From assembly GCA_965644295.1 (NCBI GenBank), contig CBFFRP010000645.1, positions 62,001 through 126,000 on the forward strand: DNA of 64,000 nt, given 5' to 3'. The position numbers and the translations under genes are program-made. Source of the stretch: Paraphysomonas bandaiensis. Lineage: Eukaryota; Chrysophyceae. Every line of letters begins with the position of its first letter. The first letter of the stretch is position 1. The notes beneath the pieces are model-generated. The model was not told where the DNA came from. It searched no databases and saw nothing but the letters and a program-made list of their open reading frames with translations. Of this stretch, positions 58,242 to 64,000 are shown piece by piece.

Positions 58242-58870
58242 ACCTGTTACTGTGGAAAAGAACTGAGTGCGCCGACTGTCAAATTATCGTATGTTTAAAA
58301 TGTTACCGTCCTACTGCAACTACGAACATTAGAGAAGGGATTATATGTGGACAGTAATTTAAAATATATATTAATTATATCTTACACCTTTTATGAATAA
58401 TGTAGTATCATTTGATTGGATATTATCAAGCATACGACTACTACACTACTACTAACTAATAACTACTACATACCTGTTACATCGCTATTGCATATCGCAG
58501 ATTATATATGCAGTAGCGACTAAAATGATATCTTGAAAGTAAGAGTTGACTCAATTGAACAGTACACTCACAAATGAACTAAACAAAAACTAACGTTGGT
58601 TTTAATCTTCTAGCCATAGTCGGATGGAAAAGAAATACTAAATTGAATAATAGTAATTGGATAATGGGTAATGGGAGGTAAAGCTTCATATTTGTGGCTT
58701 TATTGAGAGGAAGTCGGATATGTGTATATCAGCAATTCTCAAACTTGCACATAAATTGCGTCTGGTTGAAGTGTTATATATTATATAGAGTATGGTGTAT
58801 GGGCACTGATTTTATCATCAGGGCTATGCAACAATGAATGTATTGACTAAAGACCATTTTCAGATGATTA
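58242..58870. other. intergenic region downstream of DGAT2
   Basis: AT-rich, no gene or repeat recognised. The left limit of the neighbouring copia LTR lies somewhere around 58870-59000. Confidence 0.35.
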
Positions 58871-59160
58871 AGATCGTTGTAAGAGAAGTTTAAGTTAGTC
58901 AAACTAGATAGATTACTTTATTATAATTGTATACACAATTGTGTGTGTTGTCATGTAACACATGTCAACAACATGATAAATTATTTCGTTCATGTTAACC
59001 ACTGCTCAACTTCCGTATCTTGAATCGTCATGATATAATACTTCAGTTTCACAGTTATAGCTATATAGCACCTTTGACTATTGACTACGTATTACTGTTT
59101 TTCACATTGTATTTAACGTATTCTACAGTACTATCTTAGAGAACCATACGTATTCCAACA

Positions 59161-59173
59161 CTCCTCCTCAATG
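59161..59173 (-). promoter_or_regulatory. polypurine tract of the second copia element
   Basis: The minus strand reads TTGAGGAGGAG directly before TGTTGGAA, the usual junction between purine tract and 3' LTR in copia elements. Confidence 0.7.
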
Positions 59174-59327
59174 TAGAAACGAGTAATCGTCATTATACTG
59201 CAGCTATATATATCATCTAGTCATCTTAGGATAAAACGGATGTGAAAATCTTCATAAAGATACTGTGAACATCACACTTCGCTGTAACACAGTTATGTGG
59301 GATTCTTACCCACTAAAAAACACACCC

Positions 59328-62300
59328 TTAACCTTTCTTGAACCGCTTCTTCTGATTCTTCTCAACTTCATTTGAAATGCTCCTCTTTTCCCCTGTGATA
59401 GTTTCTTCATGGAGTTTAAAGAGCTTTGTAGATAACGCTTTTGTAAATATGTCGGCCGCCATATCCTTAGTCGATACATGAATCAATCTGGCTGTAGGAA
59501 ACCTTCCATTTACGTGTTCCCGAACCCAGTGGTACTTTATCTGAATATGTTTTGATCTTTTGTGATAGACTGGATTTTCTGACAGATCTTTTGCACTCTT
59601 GCTGTCCATGAAGAATGGGGTTGGCTTCGTCAATGCGAGTCCTAGCTCTCGTAACACCCCCCGTAGCCACACCAGTTCTTGCATGGCCGCATATTCAGCC
59701 ATATACTCGGACTCCATACTGGAAGTTGCAACTGTAGTCTGCAGTTTGGACTGCCATGCGATTGCTCCAGCACATAAGAATACAATATAACCGGTAGTTG
59801 AACGTCTCGTTAGTATATCACCTGCCCAGTCCGCATCACTAAATACATGTAAATCAAACTTACTCCCACTGAATTTGATTCCTTTGCTGGTGGTGCCTCT
59901 CAAATATTTCAATAAATGAATAGCTAAACGACACGATGCGTATGTAGGATTACTGCTGTATCTCGATAGTAATCCGATTGCATAGGCGAGATCTGGTCTT
60001 GTGTGGAGTGCGAGATACAGGATTGCTCCAATAATACTACGATACGGAAATTTTGAGACCCAGTCCTCCTGTTCTGATGTAAGTTCCCGTTCTGCAGCTA
60101 GTAGTTCTTGTGCATTTGATGGCAACGGAGCTTCCTTATTCTTTCTACTGTTTCCCATGACATGGTCGAATTTCTGAATCACTTTCTCCGCATACTGTGA
60201 TTGATCTAGTTTGAACCAGTCTTCGCCTCTCGTGATTCGAATATTTAGGAAACTTTGGCACTCTCCCATGTCCCTCATTTCAAACGTTTGGCAGAACTTG
60301 TTCTTGACAAAAACAAGGAATTCAAAATCCACAGATGCGATTATGATGTCATCTACATACAGGAGTAATAACGTAAGTTTGCCTTGGTGCCAACGATAAT
60401 ATAAGCAGGTATCTAACACGCATGATCTAAACTGCATTGACTTTATGAATTTATCGATGTGGCGATTCCACTGACGCGGTGAGGCTCGTAAACCATATAG
60501 TGCTTTGATGAGTTTAAAACACCATCCATTGCTGAGCTCCTCATCTGGAGGTGGGTACATGTAGACATCTTCATCTAAATTTGCATAACAAAATGCAGAA
60601 CTGACATCAAGCTGGTGTACATGCATATGGAACATAAAAGCAATTGCAATCACGAGCCTGATAGTTATCCCTTTGACAACCGGTGCAAATGTAGATGGCT
60701 CCTCCTCAGTTTTCTCCTGAAGATTTCCTAGTGCGACTAGTCGAGCTTTATACTTCTGTATGTTGCCTAGTATGTCACGCTTGAGTTTGTGAACATACTT
60801 ACATCTGATTAATTTGACCCCAGATGGTCGACGTACTATCTTCAAAACGCCTCTTCGTAAAAGAGCTTTCTTCTCTATTCGTCTGGCTGTTCTCCATTCT
60901 TCCGCTTGAGGGGACCTCTCCGCCTCTAGAAAACTGTTCGGTTCATGGACGTGTTTATTCTCAGTACTCTCCTCTGAATCCATGACATTTACATCGGCAT
61001 CCATTACCTCTATCATGTTAATTTCTCCTAACACTGAAGCATTAGCTAGCCTCCTCCGTAAACGCTTACGTTTCTCTGCATCCCTTTTAGATACTCTCTG
61101 TAGGGTATTAGTACTGTTAGAATTTATAGTATCAGTATATTCAGGTACTCCCTGTTTTACTGCTCGATCAGGTTCTCCCTGAGCTGCATCTGCATCAAGT
61201 ACTCCTTGAGTCATATCTTCATCAGGTGCTCCCTGAATAATACCATGGTTAACTAGCTGCTCCTGATGGCTCTCAGGTGCTGGGATAGTGGACGTACTCC
61301 GTCCATCAGTGGTACTAGAAGCGTCCCTCGTTCCCGTATATCCCGTGTATCCCGTGTATCCAGGCGTATTCCTTGTCATTACCTGAACATCTTCTATATG
61401 TATGGGTACCTTCTGCTCAATGTGGGTTCTCCCCGCAGTTACAAGTGACCGATAACCAACAATGACACCCTTTCTTTCTACCACTCTGGTGGTCTTGTAC
61501 AACAGCCCGTCTTCATCGTCTATGTGAAAAGTCTTCACGAGATGCTGATAATCATTCACCGTCTTTGGTCTAGGTGCTGTTCGTACTCGAAGAGCGTCGA
61601 TTTCTGCGTAATATTCTTCGGTGCGGGAAGGTATACTCTCATCTGTGAGTATGTGTACACACGTAATTACCTTATCGGTTGCTGGGAGATACACCTGGTA
61701 TCCAACTTTATCTTCCGAATATCCCACTAGGTATCCAATCTTTGATTTATCGTCCCAGTCCTTTCGCCTGTCCGCCTTAGGTGTCAATATATAAGTTTTG
61801 CACCCCCATACTCTAAAATATTTCAAACTGGGTGGCTGACCCGTGACATACTCATATGGGGACATGTATCCTCTGTCCGTCCTTGTAGGGAGTCTGATCA
61901 GTGTATAGCGAGCAGCATGATACGCGTCTAACCAGAATGGAACCGGTAGGCCTGACTGCAACAACATCGCCAACGCCATCTCTGATGCAGTCCTGAATTT
62001 TCGCTCCTCTACTGCATTCATTTCCGGACTATCTGTTGAAGACCAAGTATGTTTGTAGCAGCCTTGTGATCTCAAATAGCTCCTAAGTTCTTGATTTATG
62101 AGTTCTCCAGCTCCATCAGCGTGGTAGTGATCCACTCTCAGCTTATATTGCCTAATCTCTCCTTCGAACACCTCTCTAAAAAACTGAATCACTTCTTCTT
62201 TAGTACGCTGGTTTACGCCTTTTACCCAGAACATCCTACTCGGGTGATGAGTTAGTTTGATCACGTAGCGCTCATCACCTCGAGCGGGAGTATTCAGAAA

Positions 62301-64000
62301 TACTTGCACATCAGCCGATATGTCCGGCTTGACATCCGTATCCTCCTTTGTGTGAAACGAAACTCTCGTAATCTTTGATCTGGCACATATGCTACAGAGA
62401 CAAGATTTTTTTAATGCAGTCTTCGATAGGTGCTTCCTCTGCAGATTTGAGCCAGTGAACAACATCCTTCTATGTGCCTCCGTTAGAGCCCCTTTGTTGA
62501 AATGGCCCATTCTCCTATGCAGCAGTTCCAGCTCGTCCTCACCAGTCCTATCGCTAAGATTTACTTCACAATTACTCGGTGTAGACACATCTGGAAGCTC
62601 CAACAGCTGCTGAGTTGGAACTGCAGTCATTCCATTCTTCATGGGTCCCTCCAGTACCAGCTCACCGGTATTACAGTCATAAATTTGGATCCCATACCAC
62701 ACCGTGAATCGATAGCCCATTTCGTTCAGCTTACGTCCGGAGCACAGGCATCGATTGATCTGATCTGAAATTTCTATGTCTCTCCATGCTCCACGGGAAC
62801 CCACACTTGTGATATGAATCTCTGATCCCTTCTTAGATCCGTTTATCACCTTTGATGTATTCATATGAGTGTCAAGCATGGTCACATCATTCATCAAGAA
62901 CATTGATGATGAACAGCATGTATCTATGTATGTATAGTGTTCAGCAGTACCAATCATACAACATGTGTCACTTTTATCATATATATCAACAGCGCAGTCA
63001 TAAAGCATATTCGCTTCGGACTCCGAGTCAGACTCGGTTCCTCCTCTGCGGATATTCTCGAATGTGAAAACCTTCCCAGATTTCTGGGGTTTCTTGGTCT
63101 TTCCAGTCGAATTTCGGGGACATTCGTTCGCGCGATGGTTTTTGGATTTGCATACTCTGCATCCTGTATATTCCTTACTGCCCGGTCTTTGTCCCTTCGT
63201 TTCCCCCTTTTTCTTCCTACATTGTTCTGTATTATGATTGTGTATTATACCTTTCTTCGAGCAATAAGTGCACTTCCTCTTTGTAGATACTCTCTCTTTC
63301 TTTCGAGGCTTTTCAATATGATTCAGCTCCTCCGTGCTCTTGCGCTTCTTCTCTATGATTTTCCTCCCATACTTGGTGTCGTCGAACTGTTCGATACGTT
63401 TGGATAGCAATTCATATGGTACATCATCGGGCATTAAATACAGGGCATAATTCAAACCGTCATATTCATCACTGATAATTCCCTCCTTCAGCCTACTAAT
63501 TTTTGATTCTTCCGTTACCGTTTGGTTATGCGCCTGAAGTTCACGAAGAAGCAGCTCAAAACGCAGTACATACTCTTTCGCGGTCTCCCCTGGCTTCATC
63601 TCGAATGATCCAAACTGAGCAAGCAGAGCACTAATCTTGTTTTGTGTTCCCCCTTCAAAACACGATTTAAGAGTGCTAACCATCTCTCTGGCGCTGAACT
63701 TATTAACTCTTCCTTCAGCTGCCTTGAACTCCTTGTGCTTCAGATGAAACTTCTGCAGCGCCTTCGGAGATCGCTTCACCGCCTCTCTGCAGTATGAGTA
63801 GGCAATTGCATTCGCCTTCCAATACTTGTCCACCGCTTCTTTGTAGGACTTGGTCTCAAGACTATTCAGGGGTTGAATTCCGAAATCCTCTTCCTCTGGT
63901 GGCCTTTCTAGAGCCACCTCACTCTGCTCCTTTCTCATAAGGAACGTCTCAAAGTCTTCGATCCATTGTTCAACGTTGCTCTCGTCGAACCATGGAACAT
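59328..64000 (-). CDS. intact copia gag-pol polyprotein (5' end beyond window)
   Basis: Open from base 64000 to the stop at 59328 (about 1,557 codons). The internal Met at 63938 is preceded in frame by FDESNVEQWIEDFETF, so the true start lies further right. In order: gag, a zinc knuckle CRVCKSKNHRANEC plus a second Cys/His cluster, a protease-like region whose expected DSG/DTG is DTC (YIDTCCSSSM), an integrase zinc domain (HRRMGH...CSIC), the integrase triad (ADVQVFL, HADGAGE, AVEERKF), reverse transcriptase with ALYGLRASPRQW and YVDDIIIAS, and RNase H (DADWAGD, SSMESEYMA). No frameshift or stop, so it may be active apart from the protease question. Confidence 0.92.
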   Translation of the reverse strand, partial: VPWFDESNVEQWIEDFETFLMRKEQSEVALERPPEEEDFGIQPLNSLETKSYKEAVDKYWKANAIAYSYCREAVKRSPKALQKFHLKHKEFKAAEGRVNKFSAREMVSTLKSCFEGGTQNKISALLAQFGSFEMKPGETAKEYVLRFELLLRELQAHNQTVTEESKISRLKEGIISDEYDGLNYALYLMPDDVPYELLSKRIEQFDDTKYGRKIIEKKRKSTEELNHIEKPRKKERVSTKRKCTYCSKKGIIHNHNTEQCRKKKGETKGQRPGSKEYTGCRVCKSKNHRANECPRNSTGKTKKPQKSGKVFTFENIRRGGTESDSESEANMLYDCAVDIYDKSDTCCMIGTAEHYTYIDTCCSSSMFLMNDVTMLDTHMNTSKVINGSKKGSEIHITSVGSRGAWRDIEISDQINRCLCSGRKLNEMGYRFTVWYGIQIYDCNTGELVLEGPMKNGMTAVPTQQLLELPDVSTPSNCEVNLSDRTGEDELELLHRRMGHFNKGALTEAHRRMLFTGSNLQRKHLSKTALKKSCLCSICARSKITRVSFHTKEDTDVKPDISADVQVFLNTPARGDERYVIKLTHHPSRMFWVKGVNQRTKEEVIQFFREVFEGEIRQYKLRVDHYHADGAGELINQELRSYLRSQGCYKHTWSSTDSPEMNAVEERKFRTASEMALAMLLQSGLPVPFWLDAYHAARYTLIRLPTRTDRGYMSPYEYVTGQPPSLKYFRVWGCKTYILTPKADRRKDWDDKSKIGYLVGYSEDKVGYQVYLPATDKVITCVHILTDESIPSRTEEYYAEIDALRVRTAPRPKTVNDYQHLVKTFHIDDEDGLLYKTTRVVERKGVIVGYRSLVTAGRTHIEQKVPIHIEDVQVMTRNTPGYTGYTGYTGTRDASSTTDGRSTSTIPAPESHQEQLVNHGIIQGAPDEDMTQGVLDADAAQGEPDRAVKQGVPEYTDTINSNSTNTLQRVSKRDAEKRKRLRRRLANASVLGEINMIEVMDADVNVMDSEESTENKHVHEPNSFLEAERSPQAEEWRTARRIEKKALLRRGVLKIVRRPSGVKLIRCKYVHKLKRDILGNIQKYKARLVALGNLQEKTEEEPSTFAPVVKGITIRLVIAIAFMFHMHVHQLDVSSAFCYANLDEDVYMYPPPDEELSNGWCFKLIKALYGLRASPRQWNRHIDKFIKSMQFRSCVLDTCLYYRWHQGKLTLLLLYVDDIIIASVDFEFLVFVKNKFCQTFEMRDMGECQSFLNIRITRGEDWFKLDQSQYAEKVIQKFDHVMGNSRKNKEAPLPSNAQELLAAERELTSEQEDWVSKFPYRSIIGAILYLALHTRPDLAYAIGLLSRYSSNPTYASCRLAIHLLKYLRGTTSKGIKFSGSKFDLHVFSDADWAGDILTRRSTTGYIVFLCAGAIAWQSKLQTTVATSSMESEYMAEYAAMQELVWLRGVLRELGLALTKPTPFFMDSKSAKDLSENPVYHKRSKHIQIKYHWVREHVNGRFPTARLIHVSTKDMAADIFTKALSTKLFKLHEETITGEKRSISNEVEKNQKKRFKKG

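Larger units (their letters stand above)
58870..64000 (-). mobile_element. second Ty1/copia retrotransposon (5' part beyond window)
   Basis: A minus-strand copia element of a different family from the one at 31118. The 3' LTR begins at 59160 with TGTTGGAATACG right after the purine tract GAGGAGGAG. Its other end cannot be placed without the 5' LTR, which lies beyond 64000, so the left coordinate is approximate. Confidence 0.8.

Overview
The window is nuclear DNA of an AT-rich, intron-rich microbial eukaryote. Introns are short and GT-AG (mostly 40-120 nt). Ankyrin repeats of the type ending SQDPPCPWDE, a Crypton-like tyrosine recombinase and Ty1/copia elements suggest a protist such as a stramenopile alga or relative, but the sequence does not fix the taxon. 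Nothing bacterial, plasmid-like or CRISPR-like is present.

Layout: a giant secreted cadherin-like repeat protein leaves the left edge (1-6293, minus). It is head-to-head with a multi-EF-hand protein (6905-8741, plus). Next come a SEC16-type COPII scaffold (9134-16979, minus) head-to-head with VPS33 (17830-24482, plus), sharing a promoter interval full of CATA/TATG tetranucleotide arrays. 24.5-30.2 kb holds retroelement remnants, an antisense ankyrin pseudogene, tandem repeats and an F-box/ankyrin gene. A full-length Ty1/copia element with LTRs I read as identical but a frameshifted pol occupies 31118-36841. A decayed unknown gene (37.3-38.0 kb) and a membrane-anchored C69-family peptidase (38814-42651) follow. 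Then come a foldback-like inverted repeat (43.0-44.0 kb), an EEP/neutral-sphingomyelinase-like gene (44436-45621, minus), a degenerate RING-CH-like membrane protein (46481-47499), a CGI121/TPRKB subunit of KEOPS (48025-48540, minus), a Crypton-like recombinase with one in-frame TAG (48960-51140), an armadillo-repeat gene (52743-54140), LTR remnants (54.5-56.3 kb), a DGAT2-type acyltransferase (56944-58241) and a second copia element running off the right edge (59.2-64.0 kb, minus).

Several genes concern endomembranes and lipids (SEC16 at ER exit sites, VPS33 in HOPS/CORVET, DGAT2, sphingomyelinase-like enzyme, a peptidase with a GYxxV tail), but nothing shows they are co-regulated beyond the shared SEC16/VPS33 promoter interval. 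The most distinctive signals are CATA arrays 60-80 bp upstream of several start codons, always CATA on the gene's own sense strand; minisatellites filling first introns; and an LFG-repeat region of about 680 residues in SEC16. Exon coordinates were derived by hand from reading frame and GT-AG signals. For the multi-exon genes the exon lengths sum to whole codons.
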